DNA of 64,000 bases from Tetracentron sinense. Its lineage: Eukaryota > Streptophyta > Magnoliopsida > Trochodendrales > Trochodendraceae. The stretch spans positions 10,341,072 to 10,405,071 of the forward strand of contig CM026566.1 in NCBI GenBank assembly GCA_015143295.1. The letters run 5' to 3'. The position numbers were made by a program, and so were the translations under genes. Below are positions 1 to 10,650 of the stretch, piece by piece. The stretch's first letter is position 1. The number at the start of each line of letters is the position of its first letter. Below the pieces are notes generated by a model, which did no database searches, was not told the DNA's origin, and saw only the letters and a list, made by a program, of their open reading frames with translations.

Positions 1-615
1 CATCTGCATGTCTCTCATCATACTGCCAAGATCATCAATTGAAGTCGGAGGAGGACGAGACGAACCTTCACCACCTTCAGCATCCTCATCAGTATCTCGA
101 ACTGAAGCATGTGAGAAACTCTGAGCTAGGGTCTTTTTGTTGATTGGACCCTTAGGAATGCGAGTAGGAGCACCAGGAGGAGCAATAACCCCTTGAGCAC
201 CAAGGAGTTTAGTAATTAGGGAACCAAATGGAAGATCTCCAACAACAGTATCGGCACAATGAGCTTGTATCATCAGATCAATAATGGGCGTGGCAAGATC
301 AATATCATGGCCACGTAGAAGACTGAACAAGAATCGAGCTCTATCTTCCCTAAGGTCCGTAGTATGAACCTTCGGATGGATATTGGCACTCATGACTAGG
401 TTTACAAGTCTTGCATCCCTAGTGAGCTTAGACACGGCAATGAGAGAGCCAACCCAAAGTGTAGGAGCATCACAAAGAAAGGTGACTACATTTTCCATGG
501 ACTCCTTTTCCTCATCTGTCTTATATTTATAAGGATAACAGGCATCAGGAACTTGAAGACAACCAAGAAATTTTGCAATAATAGTAGGGTTCATGACAAC
601 TGATTTTTCTAAAGA
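1..615 (-). pseudogene. copia-B env-position ORF, downstream piece (fossil)
   Basis: Read on the minus strand, these bases are open throughout and run off the window edge. The product has the features of the plant 'putative transposon protein' domain found in env-like ORFs: IIAKFLG, then LWVGSLIAVSKLTRDARL, then DIDLATPIIDLMI and LPFGSLITKLL. A Pro- and Ser/Glu-rich linker follows toward the window edge. The other piece of the same ORF lies at 8703-9213, on the far side of the Tekay-1 insertion. What the protein does is unknown. In SIRE elements the ORF in this place is called env-like, but I see no clear membrane-fusion motif here. Family assignment is from remembered motif shape, not from a search. 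Confidence 0.6.
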
Positions 616-620
616 CCGGG
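616..620. repeat. Tekay-1 target-site duplication, left copy
   Basis: CCGGG here faces CCGTG at 8698-8702. Four of five bases agree, and the copia-B coding frame resumes on both sides, which supports these as the true insertion edges. Confidence 0.65.
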
Positions 621-1206
621 TGTCGCGACCCGAAACCCACCCTAGGAGTTAGAGTGAATCTTGGATGACTAATCATGACTTGCTTGATAAACCATCCTGC
701 AAAAACCCACAGAGCATATACAATAGAGGACGTGATTAGCGGAAACTTACACTAACATGGTACAGTGGAAGACTAACAACCTCTATGTATATATACATAT
801 ATGATCCAAGTTTAATACAAAAAGGAATCACCAAAAGAAAGTGCGGACATGCCCGCCAAAATACATGGATATCTCTCTCTCAACTCACCCACAGCTATCC
901 ACTCAGAATCTCCTACCACCTAATAGTAACCCTTGGCCGGAGGTTCCTCCAAAGGTTCCTCGACGTACTCCTCCTCCACCTAAGGGCTCGGAGCACAGAC
1001 ATCAAATGGAGCGGTAGGTCCCTCAGTACCTGCCGACATAAGAAGTACGGCTGAGCATGGAATACTTAGCGGGCACCAAGTACTAACCAACAGTCATAGC
1101 AGCACCATAGCAGTATAGGAAGCAGGAAGCAGGAAGCAGTTCTCATATATGAAGTAGGAACAATTAACATCATGACAAGGAAATAAAGCAATTTATAATC
1201 ATGCAG
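621..1206 (-). repeat. Tekay-1 outer LTR piece (3' end of an LTR, minus orientation)
   Basis: The plus-strand start TGTCGCGACCCGAAACCC is the reverse complement of the LTR 3' end seen at 3040-3067. The piece is collinear, inverted, with 2480-3067 and meets the plus-oriented LTR piece head to head near 1203-1206. Confidence 0.8.
920..1039 (-). pseudogene. LTR short ORF relic (acidic peptide), inverted Tekay-1 copy
   Basis: This is the counterpart of the 39-codon LTR ORF at 2640-2759 and starts with the same ATGTCGGCAGG context. This copy is not intact. Confidence 0.4.
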
Positions 1207-1254
1207 GCCAAATGGGTCCCAAACTCTTGGGGTCATATACGATAGATGGATCCC

Positions 1255-1425
1255 CAGGTGCGATAGATCGCAAGGATCTGCGATCGATCGCAAGAGTGTG
1301 CGATCGATCGCATGCAGGGGGAAATCAGAAGAAAGGTTCGGGTTCATGTGAGATAGATCACATCCAGGTGCGATCGATCGTAAGGACCTGTGATCGATCG
1401 TAGATAAGTGTGCGATTGATCGCAT
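1255..1425. repeat. Palindrome cluster TGCGATCGATCGCA in Tekay-1 LTR
   Basis: About seven exact or near copies of the 14-base palindrome TGCGATCGATCGCA lie in 170 bp. It occupies the LTR slot that holds ACCGATCGCTCGGT-type palindromes in Tekay-3, -4 and -5. A further copy lies in the outer piece near 8300-8335. Confidence 0.8.
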
Positions 1426-2237
1426 GTGGTAGCAGATTCCGGATTTGAGGATTTTAACCCTTGATCTATTTGAGGGTTTTCATTTGGGGCTTTTGCTAAC
1501 CTAGAGGAGAGGAAGAGAAGGGAGAGGAAAAAGGGGGTTTCCAAGAGGATTTTGGATTGGAGTGAAGGATTAACTCCACATTTCTTCCTCAAATCTCAAG
1601 GTCTTCCTAATCCAAGCTCAAGCACCACGTGGAGTTCTCCTCCAACCTAGGCAACGCATACCACGAGCTACTTCGAGGGTCTTCTTCGCTCTATTGAGGT
1701 CGGTACCCTATACTAACCTTCTAGTTCACCTATTCTCCTTGTTTTTCTTTCATTTGATGATTTTCCCTAAATTTCTAAACAAGATAAGGAGAATGGATGG
1801 ATGGATGGATGTTGGATGTGAATGGGCAATTGGATGCCATGTGTTTGTTGAAATGAATGAAATGGGAAGGGCATTGGACCAATAACAAATGTACATGTAT
1901 GCTATGAGCTTAACCTACCTAGAAATCCAAGATTTAGGTATTAACCATAATGCTTATACCAAGTGTTTGATGAAGGGCCTTATTGAAGAAGATGATGCTT
2001 TATTTTAGAAAATGTATGTGTGAACTTCTTGATAGTTTAAATGTTTATTGGTTTGATTTAATTATTGATCAATTGAAATGTTCTCGATACAATTGTCATA
2101 CTAAATTGTACACGGTCCCACGAGCACGGCATGCATGACATGTTTTATCGGTATTTTTAAGAACGAAACTCAGAGGTGGGACATATCCTACGATATGTTT
2201 CACTTCGCTTTTGGCAAGAACAAGACTATCATGCATT

Positions 2238-2345
2238 TATGAAGAAGGGTCTCCCTTCCCTCACAAGTAGTTTACTTTCCAAGCAAGCATGACATGACAT
2301 GGGCATTTAGGAAGAAGGGTCTCCCTTCCCTCACAAGAAGTTTAT
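2238..2345. repeat. Tandem hairpin units (AAGGGTCTCCCTT) in Tekay-1 LTR
   Basis: Two units of about 70 bp each contain GAAGGG-TCT-CCCTTC, a perfect 6-bp stem with a 3-base loop, followed by CCTCACAAGTAGTTTA or a close variant. The same unit recurs in Tekay-4 and in the Tekay-2 solo LTR. Confidence 0.7.
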
Positions 2346-2639
2346 TTTTCGAGCAAGCAAGCATGATACAAGCATGACACGCATGACACGATAGACAAGT
2401 TTTAAATCACGAAAAGGGTAATTTCAGTCAAGTCAAGTGCACGATGTTTTCAAGGGTTTTATCGATTTTTATGAAATGCAAGCATGATTATAAATTGCTT
2501 TATTTCCTTGTCATGATGTTAATTGTTCCTGCTTCGTATATGTGAACTACTTCCTGCTTCCTATACTGCTATGGTGTTGCTATGACTGTTGGTTAGTACT
2601 TGGTACCCACTGAGTATTCCATGCTCAGCTGTACTTCTT

Positions 2640-2759
2640 ATGTCCGCAGGTACTGAGGGAGCTACCGCTCCATTTGATGTCTGTGCTCCGAGCCCTTGGG
2701 TGGAGGAGGAGTACGTCGAGGAACCTTTGGAGGAACCTCCGGTCGAGGGTTACTATTAG
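2640..2759 (+). CDS. LTR-encoded short ORF, acidic 39-residue peptide (Tekay-1 copy)
   Basis: ATG and TAG enclose 39 codons inside the LTR. The peptide begins MSAG, continues PFDVCAPSPWVEEEYVEEP and ends EGYY. It is strongly acidic with no basic residue, and has no signal peptide or membrane segment. Tekay-2, -3, -4 and the old Tekay-5 carry the same motif. The ORF lies downstream of the LTR TATA-box position, so it would fall in the 5' leader of the gag-pol transcript, upstream of gag. I recognise no family. It could be a regulatory upstream ORF, a real microprotein, or a DNA element conserved for another reason. Confidence 0.45.
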   Translation: MSAGTEGATAPFDVCAPSPWVEEEYVEEPLEEPPVEGYY

Positions 2760-3067
2760 GTGGTAGGAGATTCTGAGTGGATAGCTATGGGTGAGTTGAG
2801 AAAGAGATATCCATGTATTTTGGCAGGCATGTCCGCACTTTCTTTTGGTGATTCCTTTTTGTATTAAACTTGGATCATATATGTATATATACATAGAGGT
2901 TGTTAGTCTTCCGCTATACCATGTTAGTGTAAGTTTCCGCTAATCATGTCCTCTATTGTATATGCTCTGTGGGTTTTTGCAGGATGGTTTATCAAGCAAG
3001 TCATGTAAGTTATGATTAGTCGTCCAAGATTCACTCTAACTCCTAGGGTGGGTTTCGGGTCGTGACA

Positions 3068-3085
3068 AGAAGTGGTATCCGAGCC
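3068..3085 (+). other. Primer-binding site of Tekay-1 (initiator tRNA-Met)
   Basis: AAGTGGTATCCGAGCC directly after the LTR resembles the TGGTATCAGAGC site used by initiator tRNA-Met in plant LTR elements. Confidence 0.75.
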
Positions 3086-3420
3086 TAGGCTTTAGGTCTC
3101 TAGGGTCACTTAGAATCTGGCACCACGGCTTGACGAGACCATATGTTAGGAAGCAAGTTAGGAAGGAAGTAAGTCAGAAGAGACTCATGATTCCAAGTGT
3201 GAGACTAAATTTTAGTCTTAGTCCAAAATGGTTGTCCCAACCAAGTGCTTCTCTAGAAACGCTAGAACACTAAGTCTCTTATGTATACACCGATGGGTAT
3301 GATGCAATGTATACTAATACTATATCAATAGTACTACTTGAATTAGTGTGAAATGAAAGTATGAAGAATTTTGATTCCAAGTTAAACTCATGTGGTGCTA
3401 TTGATCTCAGGACAGTAGTC

Positions 3421-4693
3421 ATGAGGCGGGGCACACGGGGTCGCGGACCACACACTAGGGCTTCATCTTCTTCTCGAGATGAAGGTGAGCAGCCGGACCT
3501 CTCTCAGGTTCTCGGCTCTATTGCAAAGACTTTAGCCTTACTAGCGGCTAGGCAGGCTACTCCATCGTCTGCATCACCTACTCCACCGCCTACGGCTCCA
3601 GTACATCATACAGCTGGGGTTGAGGCATTCAGGAGATTGAGGCCTCCATCATTCCATGGGAGTGTGGACCCTCTTGCCGCGGAGGCTTGGATCCTCCAGT
3701 TAAAGAAGATCTTTGTGGTCCTCTCGCCTTTAGAGGAGGATAGAGTAGCATGGGCAGTTTTCATGCTTGAAGGTGAGGCACACCACTGGTGGTTGTCCGC
3801 CTTGAGGGCTCGAGAGTTGATTATGAAAGGTCAACCCTGGACTTGGTAGGAGTTCAAGGACACCTTCTACAAGAAGTATTTCCTAGTGGGAGCTCGGGAA
3901 AAGAAAGAGAGAGAATTCATCAACCTAGAACAAGGTTCGATGTCGGTGGCGCAATATAAGGCCAAGTTCTCGGAGCTGTCATGCTTCGCGACTCATATGA
4001 TCGCTACCGAGGCGATGAAGGCGAGAAGGTTTGAGCAAGGGCTCAAAGATGTTATTATGGAGAGAGTCTCAGTCTTCAGGCACGCCACATACGCCGAAGT
4101 GGTGGATAAAGCCTTTTTGGTTGAGGCCAATTCAGAGACCGTGTCCAAGAAGAGGGAATTGGCGAGAGGCCAAGCCAGTAGTTCAGCACCTCCAGAGAGG
4201 CGGGCTCGTACCGGCCCTTATCAGTACACATGGCCAACACCACCACAGTATGCGTGGCCAGCACCAACACCGAGGCTATCTTATGCGCCTCCAGCTCCAC
4301 GGCAGTATGCTCCTCAGGCGCCACGACCTCAGGCTCTTCCGGCCCCACGGCCCATTGCACCTCAGGTAGCGAGGCATGCTCCACCTCCGGTCCCTCCGAC
4401 TTACACATATGAGATCTGCATGTCTTGTGGCAGAAGGCACCCAGCAGGAGATTGTCGGAAGGCATCGGGTGGATGTTTCCATTATGGTCGCCAGGGCCAT
4501 ATGATTAGGGATTGTCCGACGAGGCATCTGCCAGGCCAGTCACAGGGGATTAGGCCCCCAGCTAGTCCAGCAGGATTATACTAGGCGTCCTCCCAACCTG
4601 CACGGTCTACACCTTTGCCTCGCCAGGCGAATCAGGGGCGAGTTTTTGCCTTGACAGAGGGTGATGCACTTACATCTGACGATGTAGTGCAGG
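3421..4693 (+). pseudogene. Tekay-1 gag (fossil)
   Basis: The start context and first residues (MRRGTRGRGPHTRASSSS) match Tekay-3 and Tekay-4. The Retrotrans_gag core shows AEAWILQLKKIF, WAVFMLEGEAHHWWLSAL and EFINLEQGSMSVAQYKAKF. A Pro-, Ala- and Gln-rich linker and a CCHC zinc-knuckle region (YGRQGHMIRDCP) follow. Gag would form the particle and bind the RNA genome. This copy is broken. Confidence 0.8.
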
Positions 4694-4836
4694 GTACGCA
4701 GTTGTAATTTATTTAATTACCCGTAAATTGAATTGTTATGTATTATTCTTTGTGTACGTATATGGCATGTTATATATAAATACCTATATGTATACGCTGT
4801 TGATGTATGTATTGACTTAGCTAGCTAAAATTTCAG
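4694..4836 (+). other. Intron-like gag-pol spacer (Tekay-1)
   Basis: A 143-base AT-rich spacer starts GTACGC and ends AATTTCAG, between the zinc knuckle and the protease. Tekay-3 and Tekay-4 have the same spacer (145 and 142 bases) with GT and TTTCAG edges. Confidence 0.5.
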
Positions 4837-7800
4837 GAACCTTACTAGTCAATGAATGTTTGGCTTGAGTATTAATCGACAAAGGGTCTACTCATTCATT
4901 CATATCGCCGAGTTTTTCAGAGGATGCTTTTCTGTGGAGCCTAGCCAGTTGAAATCGGAGTTGGCCATTTTGACTCCTCTCGGCAAGACAGTAGTAGCAG
5001 ATAAAGTGTGGAGAAATAGTGTGGTTTAAGTGGGGAGCCACGAGTTGGCAGTTGATCTAATCGTCCTCGGATTCCAGGACTTTGACGTTATTTTAGGGAT
5101 GGATTGGTTAGCAGCACATCATGGGCATGTAGCTTGCTTCGAGAAGATGGTACTTTTCAGGCTAGTGGAAGGCAAGCCATTTCATTTTCGGGGGTTGAGA
5201 AATAGAGATATTGCCCGTTTTACGGCATTGAGCTTAGCGAACGCCGAGGCAAAGGACTCCTCGACTATCCCGGTCGTGAGTGAATTCCTGGATGTATTCC
5301 AGAGGAGTTGCCAGGATTGCCTCCAGACAGGGAGATTGAGTTTGTGATCGAGCTTGCACCAGGCACAGCTCCTATCTTCCAAGCTCCGTATAGAATGGCC
5401 CCTATTGAACTCAAGGAGTTGAAGACTCAGTTGAAGGAATTACAAGGCCTTGGTTTCATTCGACCAAGTGTCTCACTGTGGGGTGCCCCGGTTTTGTTTG
5501 TCAAGAAGAAGGATGGCTCGATGCGGATGTGCGTCGATTAGCGTCAATTAAACAAGGTCACTATAAAGAATAGGTATCCATTGCCTAGGATTGACGACTT
5601 GTTCAATCAGTTAAAGGGAGCAAGATTTTTCTCAAAGATCGATCTTCGGTCGGGTTATCACCAATTGAAGATTAAGGCCGAGGATGTGCCCAAAACTGCT
5701 TTCAGGACTCGATACGGACACTATGAGTTCTTGGTGATGCCTTTTGGTCTCACGAACGCCCTGACAGCTTTTATGGATTTGATGAATTGGGTGTTCCAGC
5801 CATATCTAGATCGATGCGTGATCGTGTTTGTCACGATATCTTGGTGTACTCCCAGACACGGGAAGATCACATGCAAGATCTTTGCCTTGCTTTGGAAATG
5901 CTGCGAGAGCACAAGCTATACGCCAAACTCAGTAAGTGTGAGTTTTGGTTGGAAGAGGTGGGATTCCTAGGCCACGTCGTCTCTGCGGAAGGCATATCGG
6001 TAGATCCAAAGAAGATAGAGGCAGTCATGAGTTGGGCGAGGCCCAAGAGTGTCACAGAGATACGCAGTTTCTTTGGGTTGGCAGGCTACTACAGGAGATT
6101 CGTAGAGGGTTTCTCCAGCCTTGCAGCACCGCTTACATATTTGACAAGGAAGAACGCAAAGTTTGTATGGAGTGACAAGTGCGAGATCAGTTTCACGGAA
6201 CTGAAGAAGAGACTTACCACAGCTCCTGTCCTTACAGTGCCATCCGGACATGGTGGTTATGAGGTGTACAGTGATGCCTCACATGTTGGACTTGGGTGTG
6301 TGCTCATGCAACACAAGAAATTCATTACCTATGCATCCAGGCAATTGAAGGAGCATGAAAAGAATTATCCCACGCACGACTTGGAGCTTGCCGCAGTCGT
6401 GTTTGCACTCAAGATTTGGCGACACTACCTTTACGGAGTAGAATTCTATATGTATACGGATCACAAAAGCCGCAAGTATCTCTTTTCCCAAAAAGAGCTA
6501 AATCTAAGGCAACGGCGTTGGATGGAATTTTTGAAAGACTATGATTGTACCATTCAATACCACCCGGATAAAGCAAATGTAGTGGCTGATGCTTTGAGTA
6601 GAAGACCTCCGGGGTTATTAGCACACATGTTGGTGCAAGAATGGAGATTATTGGAGGGTTTGACAAATCTGGACATTAGTGTGAATGATACGGTTCGCGG
6701 TCCCATTTTGGCAAATGTCACAGTTTGGCTATACAATATAGATCTAATCCAAGAATATCAAGCTGTGGATGCTGACATGTTGGCTTATCGGGACAAGGAA
6801 GTTGTCAAGGGTAGTGAAGACTTTTCTCTCACTAGTCGAGGTGCTATTACGTTTAAAGGAAGGCTGTGTGTTCCGGCCAATACAGATCTTCGACGAGAGA
6901 TCATGGATGAAGCACATTGTTCGAGGTACACAGTGCATCTTGGGGGTACAAAAAGATGTATCGGAACCTTAAGAGTCACTTTTGGTGGCGGAATATGAAG
7001 AGGGATGTTACGGAATATGTGGCACGGTGCTTGGTGTGCCAACAGGTGAAAGCAGAACACATGCGACCCGCCAGTCTATTGCAGTCTCTTCCTATTCCCG
7101 AGTGAAAATGGGAGAACATATCCATGGATTTCATAGTTGGCTTGCCAAAGACGGCAAGGGGCTCAAATGCAATATGGGTAGTAGTGGATCGCTTGACAAA
7201 GTCCGCACACTTCTTGCCCTACCGGACCACGTTCAATTCTAGCCAATTGGCCGCTCTATACTTCAAGGAAGTGGTTAGGTTACACGGAGTGCCAGTCAGT
7301 ATTGTGTCGGATCGGGATACGAGATTTACATCCAGATTCTGGAAAAGCTTTCAAGAAGCTATGGGCTCTCGACTTGATTTCAGCACCGATTTTCATCCAC
7401 AAACGGATGGACAAACCGAGAGAGTGAACCAAGTTATCGAAGACATGCTTCGAGCTTGTATGCTGGATTTCAAAGGCAGTTGGAAAGAGCACTTGCCCTT
7501 GGTAGAGTTCGCCTACAACAATAGCTATCAGGGGAGTATCCAAATGGCTCCATTCGAGGCTTTGTATAGGCGAAGTTGCAGGTCTCCTCTCTACTGGGAT
7601 GAGGTAGGAGAAAGAAAAGTACTTGGTCTGGAGTTGATCGAGCAAACCGCGAATATAGTTAAGATCATCCGGGATCGGTTGAAAACCACCCAAGATCGTC
7701 AGAAAAGCTATGCTGACACTCGCCCTAGAGACTTTGAATTCCAAGTAGGGGATCAAGTCTTTGTGAAGGTATCTCCTAGCAAGGGGATCATGAGATTTGG

Positions 7801-8161
7801 CAAGAGAGGCAAACTTAGTCCTCGTTACGTTGGGCCCTTTGAGATTATCACGCGAGTTGGTGAAGTTTCTTACAGAGTAGCTCTTCCACCCCACATGGCC
7901 GCAGTTCACAACGTTTTACATGTATCTATGCTTCGGAAGTACATTGCGGATCCTTCGCATGTCATAGACTTGGAACTGTTGGAAATCCGAGAGGATCTCA
8001 CTTTGATTGAAAAGCCGGTTCATATATTGGATTGTAGAGATCAAATGCTTCGCAACAAGACTATTTCATTAGTGCTTGTTCAGTGGCAACATCATGCTCA
8101 GGAAGAGGCAACATGGGAACGTGAAGCCGAAGTCATGGTGAAATACTCGGAGTTATATTAA
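4837..8161 (+). pseudogene. Tekay-1 pol: protease, RT, RNase H, integrase, chromodomain-like end (fossil)
   Basis: Domain order is aspartic protease region ([20 protein letters not shown]), RT ([37 protein letters not shown]), RNase H ([16 protein letters not shown]), then integrase with an HHCC-type segment and a catalytic core (IVSDRD...[14 protein letters not shown]). A chromodomain-like tail (IPLVLVQW type) closes the polyprotein. This order with integrase after RNase H defines Ty3/gypsy, and the tail places it among chromoviruses. It is broken in several places. Confidence 0.85.
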
Positions 8162-8240
8162 ATAGGTTTTGTTTATGCTATGTAATGATGTTTTGGGACT
8201 TGTAATGCATGTGTCGTCCAAATTTTGGGGACGAAATTTT

Positions 8241-8256
8241 TATAAGGGGGCGAGGA
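8241..8256 (+). other. Polypurine tract of Tekay-1
   Basis: ATAAGGGGGCGAGGA follows the conserved GGACGAAATTTTT block, as in Tekay-3 and Tekay-4. Here it is followed by an inverted LTR piece rather than by an LTR start. Confidence 0.7.
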
Positions 8257-8697
8257 TATCGCATATGACCCCGAGAGTTTGGGACCCATTTCACCTGCAT
8301 GCGATCGATCGCACCTGACTTGTGATCGATCACACCCTTCAGATTTTGTTGTTTTTCTCATATTTTCCCACACTTTGGTAATTCGGCCATAACTTTTGAC
8401 TCGGTTGCCCGATTTTAACGATTCAACTTACGTTGGATTCGTCTTTCGAAGGGTGATATTCCTGGTATTTTAGAATTTCCAATTTCTTCTTTATTTATTG
8501 ACTAAATTGCCCCCGAAGATGACTGATCTGCAAATGGGTTTCAGTAATTCGGGTTTTTGATATATTCGATTTAGGAATACTACTTCTTAACACTTAGAGT
8601 TGTTCAAAATTTCTCATTTCATAGAATTGGAAGATTACAAAGGCTTCATGCCTTGGCATGGTTCCCAATACATGGCAAAAATTTCCGGGGCTCTACA
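8257..8697 (-). repeat. Tekay-1 outer LTR piece (5' end of an LTR, minus orientation)
   Basis: Read on the minus strand it starts TGTAGAGCCCCGGAAAT, the LTR start of this family. It then carries the conserved AAATTGGAAATTCT and GAGTCAAAAGTTATGGCC blocks and palindromes of the CGATCGATCGCA type. It abuts the target duplication at 8698-8702. Confidence 0.8.
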
Positions 8698-8702
8698 CCG
8701 TG

Positions 8703-9213
8703 ATTTAAAAGACCAGGTCTTTGTGTTTATTTCAGAAAAATTAGAATAGAATTCCTGGACTAACTGGATAGGGGCAGGACCATATAAGGTGAGTATACCT
8801 TCCCATTTACGATCGGTAATGAGTATAGGAAGATGATAATCACCAAAATCTGAAATTTGAATACCCCTCTCAACCATAACAGTCTTCTTGCTAAAATACT
8901 CACTGTAAAGTTGAGCAGTAGAAGGGCTAATGAATGGAGAAAGTGGAATGGACGAAGATGAAGAAGCTTTGCCCTTCTGTTTCTGGGTTTTATCAACCAA
9001 AGACTTTTGGCAATTCTCAGTCGTAGAATCCACCATTCTATGGATAGGGCGATCCCCTACAAAAATTCCATGCCCTATAGGAGTGAAAGATACGGGCTCA
9101 TGGAGATCCTCTTCCTCGAGGGGGTCCTCTTGGTTGTTGAGGACCAATCTCTGATGTTTGGAAACACCGGACATGAGGAATGCAAGAATAACAATGGAGA
9201 ATGAAAAAACCAT
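8703..9213 (-). pseudogene. copia-B env-position ORF, upstream piece (fossil)
   Basis: A minus-strand ORF begins at 9213 with a short hydrophobic stretch (MVFSFSIVILAFLM). A second ATG 13 codons on (MSGVSKHQRLV) is an alternative start. Visible are an acidic stretch (DPLEEEDLHEP), a Ser-rich linker and RKWEGILTLYGPAPIQLVQEFYSN, cut here to its recognisable core GPAPIQLVQEFYSNF, which is the early part of the plant 'putative transposon protein' domain. The ORF is then interrupted by Tekay-1 and its other piece lies at 1-615. Upstream on the same strand there is a TATA-like box (9401-9410) and a palindrome pair (9426-9461), so this ORF may have had its own promoter. The hydrophobic start could be a signal peptide, but it is short and unproven. 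Confidence 0.6.
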
Positions 9214-9400
9214 TTTGGATTTTTGATGCCCTAGATGTGAAAATCAATCCAAAAGTAAGAAAAGGTACAAAGATTACCTTTTTAGATGCTTGGAAACCCT
9301 TGGAGAAGAAAGGAATGGTTGTAGGAAAGATTTGGAGGAGAGGAAACCGAGAGATCACTCTGGAGTTCGAAGAGCAAGTGAATAGAAAAATGAGAAATGA

Positions 9401-9410
9401 GGGTTTTATA
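9401..9410 (-). promoter_or_regulatory. TATA-like box upstream of env-like ORF
   Basis: Minus-strand TATAAAACCC lies 188 bases upstream of the ORF start at 9213 and 16 bases downstream of a palindrome pair. The arrangement copies that of the LTR promoters in this window. Confidence 0.45.
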
Positions 9411-9425
9411 ACCCTGTTCACGAAA

Positions 9426-9461
9426 GACCGATTGATCGGTCAATAACACCGAGCGATCGGT
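9426..9461. promoter_or_regulatory. Palindrome pair upstream of env-like ORF
   Basis: GACCGATTGATCGGTC and ACCGAGCGATCGGT lie 7 bases apart. Both belong to the CGATCG palindrome class seen in the copia-B 5' LTR (22778-23071). Confidence 0.6.
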
Positions 9462-9979
9462 GGTCTGGAAAATTTTCAGAAAATTTTGACTTAAACCCAT
9501 TTTTCTCCCCCTCAACCAAAGAAAGATTTAACTCATTTTCTCCTGAAAATAACCTAATTACCATGCATATATGCAAAAATTGATTTCTTCAAAATCATAA
9601 AGAACAGTCACCCAAGAATTGATATGTCAAGTGTAGTCATAAACAAGGATTATATAACCAACTATAGATGTTCATAGGTGATCAAATTTGATTTTTGCAT
9701 CAAATTTCCAATCAGAGTCAAGAAACATTCAGAAGTAATGTGAGTGTGAAACCAAAATTCATAACTTGACTCTTTGGAATGGTTTCCTCCCTTATTCAAG
9801 ATTTTGACATTATAGTATAAACGGGACTCTAGAATGTTCAAAAACTAGTTTTAAAACCAAGAGACAACCATTCTTGTATGATGAGCAATTTTTACCCCAA
9901 ATTTGACTAATAAAACCATTTTATTTTATTGTCAAATTGTACTCATAATGAAAATTCTTTTTGAGTACACAAGCTGTTC

Positions 9980-10140
9980 TTAGGACACTGGTGACTTTCA
10001 CACACGTGAGAAGGTAGCCCTCTCCAATGGCAGTGGGGGCTTTCACTCTAGCAACCCATATAGATACCTATTGTCTGACTAGGTAGCCATTACTCACTAT
10101 TTGCATCCATTAGAAGCTATCACACAAACTCATAGGTAGT
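9980..10140. repeat. Conserved non-coding box shared by copia-B and copia-C
   Basis: GGGGCTTTCACTCTAG, a TAGATACCTA-like stretch, TAGGTAGCC and CTATTTGCATCC occur in the same order at 56586-56750 in copia-C. Several internal GGTAG repeats suggest RNA structure. Confidence 0.6.
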
Positions 10141-10650
10141 CCTCTCCATGTCTATAATTTTTATAACTAGGGGGCTAACCTTATGGAATTTTAATCAAAT
10201 TGGTTATACTAGATTTGATTAATCTAGGGAACCATAAGGTATAATATCAAAACCTATAAATAGGAACTAACACCATCTCAAGAATCAGTTAGAGTGCATG
10301 TGCAACACGTAACAACTTTGTTTACTCAACTCTAACTGAAATTAGTGATCATGACCATTTTAAATCACAAGGTAGAACCAATAGTTGAACTATCCTTATT
10401 TACTCAATCCTATATAAAATTAATGCTCGAAATTCAAGTTTAAATATGATTTCAAGGAAATAAATTTATGTATAATGATAGGAGAGAAGTTCATACAAAC
10501 ACATTATTTTTTGCAACATTTTTAAATTTTTTAAATTTTTTTGGATTTTTATAAATAAAGAAAACAAAAATAAAATGAATTACATCAAAAAATAGCTCTA
10601 TGACATGAATGAGACATGAAGAACACATAGACTATAAAGAAAGCACACCA

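Larger units (their letters stand above)
1203..3067 (+). repeat. Tekay-1 LTR piece adjoining the primer site (plus orientation)
   Basis: It ends GGGTTTCGGGTCGTGACA, immediately followed by the primer site. It carries a palindrome cluster (1255-1425), repeats of an AAGGGTCTCCCTT hairpin unit (2238-2345), a GCTGAG-like hairpin and a short ORF (2640-2759). The first 43 bases (to about 1245) also occur, in the opposite orientation, at 8257-8303. Confidence 0.75.
621..8697 (+). mobile_element. Tekay-1: Ty3/gypsy chromovirus with its core inverted against its outer LTR ends
   Basis: An 8.1-kb Ty3/gypsy insertion in the env-like ORF of copia-B. The core (LTR part, primer site, gag, pol, polypurine tract; 1203-8256) reads on the plus strand. 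The two outermost LTR pieces (621-1206 and 8257-8697) read on the minus strand. They carry the genuine TGT...ACA ends next to the target duplication, so the outer ends and the core point in opposite directions within one insertion. The protein domains match Tekay-3 and Tekay-4 closely. The element is broken, with about seven or more breaks in gag and pol. Confidence 0.8.
9214..10650 (-). other. copia-B non-coding spacer between RNase H and env-like ORF
   Basis: About 1.4 kb without a credible gene. It holds the promoter-like module at 9401-9461, a block with GGTAGCC and GGGGCTTTCACTCTAG repeats (9980-10140) that is also present in copia-C, and an A/T-rich run (10505-10575). Confidence 0.7.

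Noticed and set aside
1203-8303. A 7.1-kb DNA transposon defined by inverted 43-base ends
   Set aside because: The ends lie within Tekay LTR sequence and enclose a gypsy core, with no transposase and no duplication at these points; inversion within the element explains it better.
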